From JALZKA01 sp963721645 (GTDB lineage Bacteria; Actinomycetota; Thermoleophilia; Solirubrobacterales; 70-9): a stretch of DNA of 64,000 bases. Below, piece after piece: positions 50,921 to 59,591 of the stretch. Location: NCBI GenBank assembly GCA_963721645.1, contig CAVRJK010000002.1, forward strand, positions 1,302,001 through 1,366,000, written 5' to 3'. The translations under genes were made by a program, and so were the position numbers. The first letter of the stretch is position 1. Each line of letters opens with the position of its first letter. The notes under the pieces are model-generated. The model was not told the origin of the DNA. It saw only the letters and a program-made list of their open reading frames with translations, and searched no databases.

Positions 50921-52141
50921 TCACCTCAGGAGCGGGGTACCCCGGCTCCCTGAGGCGAGCTGCGACTGAACATGGATGCTCTGGAGCAATCCGAGCGCCA
51001 AGAACGTGACGATGACGGATGAACCTCCAGCACTCATGAGCGGCAAGGGGATTCCCGTGATGGGTGCGATCCCGATGTTCATGCCCACGTTGACGAAGAT
51101 CTGGAACAAGAAGCCGACGGCTATGGAGCCGGCGATAATCGTCCCGTAACGGTTCTTCGAAAGCGTCATGATGCGCAGCGCCCGCCAGATGAGCAGGGCG
51201 TAAAGGGACAGGATGAACGCGGCGCCCATGAATCCGTAGCGCTCGCCCACGACCGCAAAAATGAAGTCGGTGTGGCGCTCGGGCAAAAAGCCGTCCCGCG
51301 TTTGCGTCGCCTCGTCACCGCGACCGGTCTTGCCACCGGCGCCGACGGAGATGAGGGACTGATTGATCTGATAGCTGGTGCCTGCCGAGTCCTCGCTTGG
51401 CGAGAGGAAGGCGGTCAGGCGATCCTCCTGGTAAGGCTGAAGGATCGGAGCGTTGGCCGCTGGGGCCACCACCAGGACGATTGTCACGGCCGCCGCCGCC
51501 ATAGCGCCGATGGCAGCGAGGTGCTGCCAAGGCGTGCCGGCGATGAACAGCACCGCGATTGTCACGACCCCGTAAACCAATGAGGATCCGAGGTCGGGCT
51601 GCAAAAAGACGAGTGCGCCGGGGATTGCTCCCAGGAGCAGGATGCGGCCGGTCTTTCGCCACGACGAGTCGCTGTGCGACTTGTCGATGACGACGGCGGC
51701 CAGGACAAGAATCAAGAGCACCTTGCCGAGCTCTGAAGGCTGGAAGGTGAAGAACGGAAGCTCGATCCAGCGGTGCGAACCGCGGGTTGCCTCGGCGAAG
51801 ACGAAGACGAGGCAGATCGAGGCGACCAGGAACGTGTAGATGCCGACGCGTAACTCGCGGAAACGCGAGTAGTCGATACGAGCAAGTGCCAGCATGAGCG
51901 CGATGCCCACGGTGGCGTAGATCGACTGGCGGATGACGTAGAAGTAGGGGTTGCCGGGGACGTCCTCGGCCGTCGCCTGGCCGAGCGTGTAGATCGAAAA
52001 CGCGATCAGGCCGACAGCCGCTGCAAGCAGGGCGAAATCAAGCCTCAAAACCCCGGCGCGTTCGAGCAGGCTCTCGCGCGGCTCGGCGTAGGGCCGAGGC
52101 CGGGGTTGAACACGCGGCCTTGGTCCGCTTACTACAGCCAT
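50921..52141 (-). CDS. rodA: Peptidoglycan polymerase RodA
   Basis: A 406-aa SEDS-family glycosyltransferase with about 10 helices. TRGSHRWIELPFFTFQPSELGKVLLILVLA, FLQPDLGSSLVYG, RHTDFIFAVVGERYGFMGAA and GIAPITGIPLPLMSAGGSSVIVTFLALGLL are canonical. The ATG shares one base with the mrdA stop (TAATG), so polymerase and transpeptidase are translated together as a cell-elongation pair. Confidence 0.96.
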   Translation of the reverse strand: MAVVSGPRPRVQPRPRPYAEPRESLLERAGVLRLDFALLAAAVGLIAFSIYTLGQATAEDVPGNPYFYVIRQSIYATVGIALMLALARIDYSRFRELRVGIYTFLVASICLVFVFAEATRGSHRWIELPFFTFQPSELGKVLLILVLAAVVIDKSHSDSSWRKTGRILLLGAIPGALVFLQPDLGSSLVYGVVTIAVLFIAGTPWQHLAAIGAMAAAAVTIVLVVAPAANAPILQPYQEDRLTAFLSPSEDSAGTSYQINQSLISVGAGGKTGRGDEATQTRDGFLPERHTDFIFAVVGERYGFMGAAFILSLYALLIWRALRIMTLSKNRYGTIIAGSIAVGFLFQIFVNVGMNIGIAPITGIPLPLMSAGGSSVIVTFLALGLLQSIHVQSQLASGSRGTPLLR

Positions 52142-54087
52142 TACTCAGCTACCACGGTACCCGTTGTGTCCGTCGGAGTCGCCGCTGCCTCGTCGATTTG
52201 ACGCTGAGCGACCGAAAGATAGTTTCGCGCGTACTCCTCGAGGATCTGCTTCGCGGCCGGTGCGGCGCTGTCGACACCGAACCCTCCCTTTTCGATCGTG
52301 TACGCAACGGCGACCTTCGGGTTGCCGGCAGGCATGAGGGCGGCGTACCAGCCCTGGTCGAACGGGACGCCGTCGACGATCGTCTCCGCGGTGCCCGTCT
52401 TGCCGGCGACGTCAACGGGAAACGAGCCGAAGATCGAGTACGACGTGCCGCCGGGCTCCATCGCCGCCGAGACGAGGCCGTCCATGATCGTGTCGCGCCA
52501 CGAATCCTCGATTTCGACCTCACGCTGGGGTTGCGGGGCGATTTCCTGGACCACCTGACCGTCCGGGTCCTCGGAGCGAAGCCCTACATGCGGAGTCACT
52601 ACGGTGCCCCCGTTGCCGAGCGCGGCGTAGGCGACAGCAAGCTGGAGGGGCGCCGCAAGCAGGTCGCCCTGACCCACTGAGAGGTTCACGTTGTCGCCCA
52701 CCGACCACGGCCGGTCCGTGTCGCCGTTCTCGAAGAGCTCGTTGCGCCACTCGGGCGTCGGGACGCGCCCGAGCGCCTCACCCGGCACGTCCACGCCTGT
52801 CGTATCGCCGAAACCAAGGTCCGTCGCCCAGTCCTGGATGAACTCGTCCCCGTCCTCGTCGATGTTCTCCTGGAGGCGGCCTCCGAGCGTGTAGAAGTAG
52901 ACGTCGGACGAGACCTGAAGCGCGTCGTGGAGGTCCACCGGCCCGTGAATGGCGTCGCCCGCGTTCCGGAACTCCTGCTCGCCCAGCTTGTAGAGGCCGT
53001 CGTCGTTGATGATCTCCGTGGGCGTCAGCTCGCCCGCGTCGAGCGCGGCAAGAGCGGTCACCGGCTTGAACGTCGAACCGGTCGGATAGCCGGCGGCGAT
53101 TGCCCGGTTGAACGCGGGAGCGCCGGTGCCAAGCGTGTTCTCGGGGTCGAAGATCTGCTCGAACGTCGCGTTGGAGAGCTCGGGTTTTGCCAGCTCCGCC
53201 GGGTCGAAGGTCGGCGCGGAGCCCATCGCAAGGATCTCGCCGCTGTCGATGTCGATCGCGGCGAAGGCACCGCTTCGACCGACGAGGCCCGACTCGCCCG
53301 CCTCCTGAAGATCGGAATCGATCGAGAGCACGAGATCGTTCCCCTGCGTCGGCTCACGGGCGCTGGTCGGGCGCCCGGTCGGAGATCCGGATGCGTCCAC
53401 GGGCACTCGCGTCTCGCCGTTCACGCCACGAAGGACGTTGTCATACGTGAGCTCGACTCCATCGAGGCCGATCTCGTCCCCTGGCTCGAGGTCCTGGTAG
53501 GCCGGCTCCTCCAGTTGCTCGGCGCTCACCTCCTTGACGTAGCCGAGGAGATGGGCTGCCGTCGTTCCCTCCGGGTACTGCCGGACGTACACGCGATCGA
53601 CCGAGACGCCCTGGAACTTCTCCTGGTTCTCGCGAACGAAGAAGACGACGCTCTCCGGGACATCGCGCTGGAGCGTGACCGGGTTCGACGGCAGGAGCTT
53701 GGTCTGCTTTTCGATCTCCTTGCGGACCTTCTCCAGGCTCATGCCCGTGACTCCCGCGACGCGCTCGAGGACTTTCACGCGCTCGCCCGAGTCCTCGGGT
53801 AGCTCGTCCTTGCGGAGCTGAAGCGCCAGAGCCGTGCGATTGCCGACCAGCACCTTGCCGTCGCGATCGAGAATCTCACCGCGGGGAGCCTGGACCGTGA
53901 CCTCGCGAACGCGGTTTCCCTGTGCCTCGGCCAGGTAGCGGTCGCCCGAGAGGACCTGCAGGTACCAGAGGCGAAAGAGGATGACGCCGAAAGCGATCAG
54001 CGCGACGCCGCCCAGGATCGCGACCCGCCGCTGCAGGGTGGCCGGCTCCCGCCGGTCCTTGTTCCAGCTGCCGTCTCCGAAGCTCAT
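52141..54087 (-). CDS. mrdA: Penicillin-binding protein 2 (elongation transpeptidase)
   Basis: A class-B PBP of about 648 aa from ATG at 54087 (MSFGDGSWNKDRREPATLQR); an in-frame GTG 30 bases upstream is possible. One membrane anchor (VAILGGVALIAFGVILFRLWYL) precedes the PBP dimer domain. The transpeptidase has GYPTGSTFKPVTAL (STFK Ser-Lys), VSSDVYFYTLG (SxD) and DVAGKTGTAE (KTG). It crosslinks lateral-wall peptidoglycan with RodA and MreC. Confidence 0.95.
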   Translation of the reverse strand: MSFGDGSWNKDRREPATLQRRVAILGGVALIAFGVILFRLWYLQVLSGDRYLAEAQGNRVREVTVQAPRGEILDRDGKVLVGNRTALALQLRKDELPEDSGERVKVLERVAGVTGMSLEKVRKEIEKQTKLLPSNPVTLQRDVPESVVFFVRENQEKFQGVSVDRVYVRQYPEGTTAAHLLGYVKEVSAEQLEEPAYQDLEPGDEIGLDGVELTYDNVLRGVNGETRVPVDASGSPTGRPTSAREPTQGNDLVLSIDSDLQEAGESGLVGRSGAFAAIDIDSGEILAMGSAPTFDPAELAKPELSNATFEQIFDPENTLGTGAPAFNRAIAAGYPTGSTFKPVTALAALDAGELTPTEIINDDGLYKLGEQEFRNAGDAIHGPVDLHDALQVSSDVYFYTLGGRLQENIDEDGDEFIQDWATDLGFGDTTGVDVPGEALGRVPTPEWRNELFENGDTDRPWSVGDNVNLSVGQGDLLAAPLQLAVAYAALGNGGTVVTPHVGLRSEDPDGQVVQEIAPQPQREVEIEDSWRDTIMDGLVSAAMEPGGTSYSIFGSFPVDVAGKTGTAETIVDGVPFDQGWYAALMPAGNPKVAVAYTIEKGGFGVDSAAPAAKQILEEYARNYLSVAQRQIDEAAATPTDTTGTVVAE

Positions 54088-54127
54088 GACGCGCACCAGC
54101 CGCGGTTGATCCGACACGAAGAGGTAG

Positions 54128-54712
54128 TCATCGGGGCACTCCCCCCGCAACGGAGCGCCGCATGCGCGAAGCGGGCGCGGTCCGGGTCGACTGGCGAGCG
54201 GGCGCCTCCTCCAGGACCAGGGCGGGCCGCAAAGCGCGGCGGATCAACGGGTGGATGGGATAGGCCAGCAGGAAAGCCAGAAAACCCTTGACGATCGAAT
54301 CGGTCACTACTGCGCCGCTGACGGAGCTGTCCACGTCGAGCGTCAGCTGCAGGGCCGTGAATCCCGCGCTTGCAAAGAGCGCGAGGGCGCCGGTAACGGC
54401 GGCGGGCGCAAACGCGCTGTCGATCTCGAAGCTCTCGCGGTAGCGCCCGGCCAGGTAACCCACGGAGAGGAGGACGAGGGAGGAAACGCCAAGCGTCTCG
54501 AGCAAGACGACGTCGAGCAGCAGGCCTGCCGCAAAGCCCGTGACCGCGCCGATCACGGCGCCCCCGAGCAGCCCGATGGCCGCGACCACCACGACGACAA
54601 AGTCCGGCGAGGTGCCGAAGATCGTCAGGTAGGAGAAGAAAACGACCTGAAGGAGCACGGAGACGAGAACGATCGCCGCCAGCCGCGCGTTTATCCAGCG
54701 CGTGAGGATCAT
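54128..54712 (-). CDS. mreD: Rod shape-determining membrane protein MreD
   Basis: A 194-aa protein with five hydrophobic helices. ILTRWINARLAAIVLVSVLLQVVFFSYLTIFGTSPDFVVVVVAAIGLLGGAVIGAVTGFAAGLLLDVVLLETLGVSSLVLL is the MreD pattern. It overlaps mreC by 4 bases. A basic 35-aa cytoplasmic tail (APARQSTRTAPASRMRRSVAGGV) follows. Confidence 0.9.
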   Translation of the reverse strand: MILTRWINARLAAIVLVSVLLQVVFFSYLTIFGTSPDFVVVVVAAIGLLGGAVIGAVTGFAAGLLLDVVLLETLGVSSLVLLSVGYLAGRYRESFEIDSAFAPAAVTGALALFASAGFTALQLTLDVDSSVSGAVVTDSIVKGFLAFLLAYPIHPLIRRALRPALVLEEAPARQSTRTAPASRMRRSVAGGVPR

Positions 54713-55590
54713 CCGGCCACCTCCGGCCCCTCGGGCCCTCCGGTGAGGATCTGAACGTTTGTGAGCTCCTGAAAGTCGACGAAGGGATCCACGGTCACCT
54801 GCTGAAAGTCGAACTCGTTCGAAGAGGACTCGGTGACGACACCGACCGGGATATTGGGCGGATACGCGGACGAGAGGCCCGTTGCGGGGTCGGCCCAGCC
54901 GGCGGTAACGACGTACTTGCCGTCAGAGATCTCGTCGTCGTTGGAGAAGATCTCGAGCGTCAGCTCTTCCGGATCGCCGGCGGTGGCGGTCACGATGCCC
55001 TGCGGGCCACCCGATTCGGCGACTGCGACCGAAACGCCGTTCCGCGGGTCGGTGATGAGCTGGACCTGGGCTGTTCCGGAGGTCACCTGGCTCACACGCC
55101 CCACAAGGCCGTCCGCCGCGATCACGGGGTCGTCGACCTCCACGCCGTCAGCAGAGCCGGCGTTCACGCCCACGGTCGCGTTGACGAGACTTGCCGTACG
55201 CGTCACGACCCGGGCCGTCACCGGTTCATAGCCCGTTCCAGAGAGCTCGTCCTTGTTCAGCCCGAGGAGGCCGCGGAGCTCGTCGTTCTCCGCGTCGGCG
55301 GCCTCGGCCTCGGCGAGGCGGGTTCGCACCTCGGCCAGCTCCTCTTGGAGGTCCTCGTTCTCGCCGCGGGCCTCCCAGGTCTCGTCAAACCAATCGAACA
55401 GGTCGCGGACCGGCTTGAGCGCGGCATTGGCCACGGCCTCGAGCGGCGAGAGGACGGTGGCCGTGGCACGCTGAATCACGTGGAGCGGCCCCGACTCAGC
55501 CTCGGAGAAGTGCGCCGACAAGAGGATCAGCGAGCCCACGATCAGGCCGACGAGAACGGCGCGCCGGCGGCGTACCTGTTTGCGATACAC
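54709..55590 (-). CDS. mreC: Rod shape-determining protein MreC
   Basis: A 293-aa protein with a GTG start. One anchor (AVLVGLIVGSLILLSAHF), a coiled coil (about 75-110, NEDLQEELAEVRTRLAEAEAADAENDELRGLLGL) and two beta domains with GVEVDDPVIAADGLVGRVSQVTSGTAQVQLITDPRNGVSV form the scaffold for PBP2. No mreB lies upstream; the next 200 bp hold a repeat and then maf. Confidence 0.93.
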   Translation of the reverse strand: MYRKQVRRRRAVLVGLIVGSLILLSAHFSEAESGPLHVIQRATATVLSPLEAVANAALKPVRDLFDWFDETWEARGENEDLQEELAEVRTRLAEAEAADAENDELRGLLGLNKDELSGTGYEPVTARVVTRTASLVNATVGVNAGSADGVEVDDPVIAADGLVGRVSQVTSGTAQVQLITDPRNGVSVAVAESGGPQGIVTATAGDPEELTLEIFSNDDEISDGKYVVTAGWADPATGLSSAYPPNIPVGVVTESSSNEFDFQQVTVDPFVDFQELTNVQILTGGPEGPEVAG

Positions 55591-55660
55591 GGGATCTCAG
55601 CCCGCCCATGGATGTGGCGAAGGAAACGTCAAAAGGATGGCGCAGGGTGAATGGGTTTGT

Positions 55661-55725
55661 TCGGGGTCAGACCCCAACATTTCGGGCTGCCACAAACAGG
55701 TCGGATTCTTGGGGTCTGACCCCGA
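55661..55725. repeat. GGGGTCAGACCCC repeat, paired-core copy E (diverged)
   Basis: Cores 55663-55675 and, inverted, 55711-55723 lie 48 bp apart. The interior (CATTTCGGGCTGCCACAAAC, then AGGTCGGATTC) differs from copies B and C, so only the termini are conserved. It occupies the 213-base gap between mreC and maf (55591-55803), which otherwise shows no gene. Confidence 0.75.
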
Positions 55726-55803
55726 TCTGACAATGCCGTCCGGAGGCCGAGTGTAGCGCAGGTTTTCCAAGCCGCAAGCCGAACTTGAGGCTATCGGCAA
55801 ACC

Positions 55804-56443
55804 CTAAGGGTAATTCTTCGCCTTAGGGTTTTCCTGCGCATGGGGTGCCAGTGCGGGATCGAGCTCCAGGAGGACACGGACGGGCAAACCGACGACATTC
55901 GAGAAGTCGCCTTCCACTTTGTCGATCAGGATCGACCCGAGCCCCTGAATGGCATATCCGCCGGCCCTCCCACGCCACTCCTCGGAGTCCAGGTAGGCCC
56001 CGATCGTTGCTTCGTCGAGCGGACGGAAGGTGACCGATGAGCGGGAGACGCCCGAGCGCTCACGCAGGGGGCCTCCCGGGATCCCCGTCGCGCGGGGACC
56101 GATCAGGCAGACGCCGCTCAGGACTTCGTGCTCGCGGCCCGACAGCGTGCGCAGCCGCTCTTCGGCCGCGGCACGATCCGCCGGCTGACCGAGCATGCGC
56201 CCGTCCACGAACACGTCCGTGTCCACGCCGAGCACCGTGGCATCCTCGGGCGACCCGGCCACCTCGAAACCCTGCGACGGCCTTGAGGCGCGCGTTTTCG
56301 AGCACCAGAGCCTCCGGGTCGTCCCCTTCGGTCAGCTCGTCCACGTCCGGGTCCACAGCCTCGAATTCGATACCGAGCCAACCCAGGATCTCCCGGCGAC
56401 GGGGGGAGCGGGAGGCGAGGATCAGGCGGGATGCTTCAGCCAC
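55804..56443 (-). pseudogene. maf: Maf-like nucleotide pyrophosphatase, broken by a one-base frameshift
   Basis: Reading from GTG at 56443, ASRLILASRSPRRREILGWL and DVDELTEGDDPEALVLENARLKAVAG are a perfect Maf N-terminus. After the GGG at plus 56270-56272 the frame is lost and ends at 56060. Dropping one G restores GFEVAGSPEDATVLGVDTDVFVDG, then YAIQGLGSILIDKVEGDFSNVVGLPV to the stop at 55804. Maf proteins hydrolyse non-canonical nucleotides and can arrest division; mreBCD-maf adjacency is classic. A sequencing error cannot be excluded, but the nearby duplication argues for real decay. Confidence 0.85.
56380..56429. repeat. 50-bp direct repeat, copy 1 (5' end of maf)
   Basis: The sequence coding for RLILASRSPRRREILGW is present again at 58227-58276 with 48 of 50 bases identical, in the same orientation. 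The two copies flank a 523-codon secreted-protein gene and about 0.2 kb of its upstream DNA. Confidence 0.85.
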
Positions 56444-56467
56444 CCCGCTGATCCTGTCAGGTCGTCC

Positions 56468-58039
56468 TTAGCGACCCACTGTGAACTGTCCGTACCTCAC
56501 GGAGCCGGGCACCCGCTTCCCGGTCCATCTGCTCCTCGCGGAGACGGTGGCCTTGAAATAAACAGTCGCGCCGGGGAACTCGGCCAGTCGGGTCCGCGCG
56601 GCGCGCCTGAGACGTGCAACTACCTTCTCGGATTCTTCCGCCTGCAGTTCGCGAGCGCCTACTGCGATGGTTCTCGAGCTGAGGCCGAAGTGCTTGGCAT
56701 CCGCCCTGGTCAGGCTGAGTCTGAGCCGGCCACGCGCGTCGTGAGTGCATCGCACGAGCGATTCCACTCCATTGCGAGCAGCCTGGCGCAGGCTGCCCGG
56801 CGAGTTCAGCTCAAGGAAGTCGCACGCTGCCTCGGGCTGGGACGTCCAGCGCGCGAGCGTCACCCTGTCGGGCTCGCCCTCGGCTCGGCCCACGCCGACC
56901 ACCACCACCCGCCCCATGGAATCCACGAACGCCCGGCCGGGGTCGAATTCGTCCAGCCCCTCGCGCTTGAAATTGGCTTGCTCAACCGCCTGGGCAAAGG
57001 CGCCGTCGTGTTCCCCTTGCCCTGAGAAGTACCTCAAACCCGCCTTGGCGTGATTTGCCGAGGAGCTGGCCGAAACGTAGAATCCACCGCCCGGCGCAAA
57101 GCCGGGCATGGCGACGTTCGATCTAGCTTCGGCTTCAGTGAGCGGTTGCGCAAAGACTTCCGCCTCCGCACCACCAGCTTCCACCCGCACGAACTGGACC
57201 TGATTGTCATCAAAGAATCCGCCTGTGAACGCGAGCAAGAGTCCACCGTCGGGCGTCCGTACGGTCCACTGATAGAGGTCGTACCCGACGTTACTGTCAC
57301 GTCCGTAGCGGGCCACCTCCCGTGGAGTAGTGGCGGCCGGCGAGAGCGTCTCCACCCGATAGACAAGGCGTCCCCCTCGTGAAAAAACCGTTGCGGTGAC
57401 GCGAAGCAGGGTCCCGTCTGCTGCGGTTGCAAGCCCCGCGGCAGACTGGGAGTAGCAAGGGCCCCCAACCTCGCATTCGCCATGGGTCTCTTCGAGCGGG
57501 GTGAACCCGCTGTCGGCAGCACCCCCTGGCTGAAAACGTCGAAGCACGAGCGAGGAGCCTTCGTCGCGCCACAACCAGAGCCCTCCCTCTGGCGTCGGAG
57601 CGGCATGGCCGCCCTGCGACAGCGGGGAATGGGAGGGACCCTGAACAATCTGGCCGGACTCATTCAACGTGTACAGGTATCGGCCCTCGTCGGTGCTCGA
57701 AAGCAGCTGAATCCTCCCATCGGGCCGGAGCTCCAACTGAACGTCACGGACCAGCCCGATCTGATCAAAGCCGAAGTCCCGGTCGATAGTCCCGTCGAGG
57801 TTGACGCGGACCAGGGTTCCGCCGATCGAATCCGTGCCACCGAGCAGGATCCTCCCTTCAGAATCAGGTTCGATGTCGGTGATCTCCATCTCGAGCGGGA
57901 GCACCTTCATTCCATTGCCACCGAATGACCCATCCAGGTAGAGCGGCAACTCCGACGAACCGGCTGACGCCGGGACGGGGACGACGAGCGCGAGCGCAGA
58001 TGCGGCAGCAATCAAGTTGAGCGTGATTCTCCGTGGCAT
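56468..58039 (-). CDS. Secreted protein with delta-60-like repeats
   Basis: A 523-aa exported protein. Residues 1-26 are a signal peptide (LNLIAAASALALVVPVPASA). The body has repeated YLDGSFGGNG- and NLDGTIDRDFG-type motifs and regularly spaced DSEGRILLGG, RPDGRIQLLS, TPEGGLWLW and TPDGGLLLAF segments, suggesting a delta-60 or beta-propeller-like fold. C189, C195 and others may form disulfides. The last 110 residues are basic and distinct. No enzymatic motif. It lies between two copies of the maf 5' end, so it may have arrived by insertion. Confidence 0.7.
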   Translation of the reverse strand: MPRRITLNLIAAASALALVVPVPASAGSSELPLYLDGSFGGNGMKVLPLEMEITDIEPDSEGRILLGGTDSIGGTLVRVNLDGTIDRDFGFDQIGLVRDVQLELRPDGRIQLLSSTDEGRYLYTLNESGQIVQGPSHSPLSQGGHAAPTPEGGLWLWRDEGSSLVLRRFQPGGAADSGFTPLEETHGECEVGGPCYSQSAAGLATAADGTLLRVTATVFSRGGRLVYRVETLSPAATTPREVARYGRDSNVGYDLYQWTVRTPDGGLLLAFTGGFFDDNQVQFVRVEAGGAEAEVFAQPLTEAEARSNVAMPGFAPGGGFYVSASSSANHAKAGLRYFSGQGEHDGAFAQAVEQANFKREGLDEFDPGRAFVDSMGRVVVVGVGRAEGEPDRVTLARWTSQPEAACDFLELNSPGSLRQAARNGVESLVRCTHDARGRLRLSLTRADAKHFGLSSRTIAVGARELQAEESEKVVARLRRAARTRLAEFPGATVYFKATVSARSRWTGKRVPGSVRYGQFTVGR

Positions 58040-58541
58040 GGCGCAGACTCTCTCCGCGCGAAGTGAAGCGCCGGTGAGATATCGATGAGATTTGCGCTTA
58101 GGAATTACCTGAAAATGGCGACAACGTCGGCACGCCCGGTCACGTGAGCACCTGACGCTTCAGGCCGTCTGTCTAGCTGCGAGCCTCGACGGCGGCTCGT
58201 GCAGTCTCCCCTTAGGACTCTGGGACAACCCAGGATCTCCCGGCGGCGAGGGGAGCGGGAGGCGAGGATCAGGCGGACGACAGGACCCCATCCTGCCACT
58301 TATGGAGTAGCCCAGTGAGCTAAGACCACCCCTAGGCGCTCTGGATGGGGGTGCGTTGCCCCGGTAGCTCAACGAATGGCGAGTTGTGCCCATATATCAG
58401 GCACAAATCACCATTCTTCGGGACCGCGGCTGCTCCGGCGGAATAGCGCCTCTTCTCCAAGCATGACTACTGGGCGCGCCTGAGCGGATGGCCGCCACGC
58501 GGGAGCCATAGAGTCTTTCCAAACCAACTGGAGGAGACACG
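58040..58541. other. Gene-poor 500-bp interval
   Basis: It contains the promoter side of the secreted-protein gene, the duplicated maf fragment (58227-58299), a hairpin TTGTGCC-N9-GGCACAA (58384-58406), a stem CACCCC...GGGGTG near 58326-58353, and the promoter side of the cupin gene with GGAGGAG just before 58542. No other coding frame is convincing. Confidence 0.6.
58227..58299 (-). pseudogene. Truncated maf 5' fragment and 50-bp direct repeat, copy 2
   Basis: ATG at 58299 gives MAGWGPVVRLILASRSPRRR, then EILGC, a Maf start that ends in unrelated sequence (CPRVLRGDC). The DNA at 58227-58276 equals the real maf 5' end at 56380-56429 except two bases. Only about 24 codons of Maf remain, so it is a remnant or duplication footprint. 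Confidence 0.8.
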
Positions 58542-59021
58542 ATGCCCGAGGACGTGCCGCTGACTTTAGGGCCCGGCGAGGGCCAGGCCCTCCGAAACCC
58601 GCTTGGCGGAGACCTGACGATGAAGCTCACCGGACGTGAAACAGGCGGCTCGCTAACGATGTTTGAAAGTGTGGCGGCACCCGGTGAAGGCCCGCCGATG
58701 CATGTACACGCCAACGAGGACGAGGTCCTCTACGTGATCGGCGGCAAGCTTCGCTTCAAGCTCCACGACGATGTCGAGGAGGTCGCCACGGGCGGGTTCG
58801 CCTTTATTCCGCGCGGGGTCGAACACACCTGGCAGTCGGTCGGGTCCCAGCCGGCACGCTTGCTCGTCACGTTCACGCCGGCCTCACCCGGGATGGAGCG
58901 CTTCTTCTTCGCCTTCGCCGAGCTGCCGGAGGGCGCGTCGTTCCAAGAGGAGTTTGCGCGCCTCGGCAGCCAGGCCGGGATGGATGTGGTCGGCCCACCG
59001 CTCGCGCAGTCCGACGCCTAG
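58542..59021 (+). CDS. Cupin-domain protein, quercetinase-like
   Basis: A 159-aa cupin with GGAGGAG 7 bases before ATG. GPPMHVHANEDEVLYVIGGKLRFKLHDD is motif 1 (two His and one Glu metal ligands), and GGFAFIPRGVEHTWQSVG motif 2 (third His). FTPASPGMERFFFAFAELPEGA is typical of small actinobacterial cupins. Substrate unknown. Transcribed alone and convergent with ndk. Confidence 0.85.
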   Translation: MPEDVPLTLGPGEGQALRNPLGGDLTMKLTGRETGGSLTMFESVAAPGEGPPMHVHANEDEVLYVIGGKLRFKLHDDVEEVATGGFAFIPRGVEHTWQSVGSQPARLLVTFTPASPGMERFFFAFAELPEGASFQEEFARLGSQAGMDVVGPPLAQSDA

Positions 59022-59058
59022 GCGTTAGCGGCGCACCGCAGGTGCCGGGGGTAGTTGC

Positions 59059-59103
59059 GCTTTCCACGCGAAAGCACCTATTCGCAAACGGCTATCCGCC
59101 GTT
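59059..59103. terminator. Two hairpins between convergent cupin and ndk genes
   Basis: GCTTTC-CACGC-GAAAGC (59059-59075) and AACGG-CTATCCG-CCGTT (59087-59103) lie in the 93-bp gap between the two 3' ends. Either could end transcription; neither has a T-run. Confidence 0.4.
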
Positions 59104-59114
59104 GACGGCTCCCC

Positions 59115-59519
59115 CTAGAGCTCCGGGAACCAGATGCCGATCTCGCGCTCGGCGGACTCGTCCGAGTCGGAGCCGTGGACCATGTTGAAGGTCACTTCGA
59201 GCGCGAAGTCGCCGCGGATCGAGCCGGTGGCGGCCTCGATCGGATTGGTGGACCCGATCAGCTGGCGTGCTGCCGGGACGGCCTCGTGGCCCTCGAGCAC
59301 CGCGGCGACCAGAGGCCCGCCCGTGATGAACTCGACCAGCTCGCCGAAGAACGGCTTCTCGGTGTGCTCGGCGTAGTGCTCGTTGGCGGTCGCCTCGTCA
59401 GCCGTGACGAGCTTCAGCGCCTTGATTCGAAGCCCCTTTCGCTCAAAGCGGGCAAGGACCTCACCGGTGAGGGCGCGCTCGAAGGCGTCGGGCTTGACCA
59501 GGATCAGGGTTCGGGACAT
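59115..59519 (-). CDS. ndk: Nucleoside diphosphate kinase
   Basis: A 134-aa NDK balancing NTP pools. SRTLILVKPDAFERALTGEVLARFERKGL and NMVHGSDSDESAEREI contain the phosphorylated His (H115). IGSTNPIEAATGSIRGDFA is conserved. Length is normal. It lies downstream of valS-folC, as in many actinobacteria. Confidence 0.97.
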   Translation of the reverse strand: MSRTLILVKPDAFERALTGEVLARFERKGLRIKALKLVTADEATANEHYAEHTEKPFFGELVEFITGGPLVAAVLEGHEAVPAARQLIGSTNPIEAATGSIRGDFALEVTFNMVHGSDSDESAEREIGIWFPEL

Positions 59520-59591
59520 GCGAGGGCTCGCTTTCGTTGGGAAGTCGATGAAGGCCGGCGCAAAGCCGGGCCGGAGAATGTAGAAGAAGCG

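Noticed and set aside
58355..58425. tRNA-like segment (GGTAGCTCAAC...GGCGAGTTGTGCC...GGCACAA)
   Set aside because: The D-arm-like start is suggestive, but the anticodon loop would have nine bases, the T arm lacks GGTTCGA, and no acceptor stem pairs.
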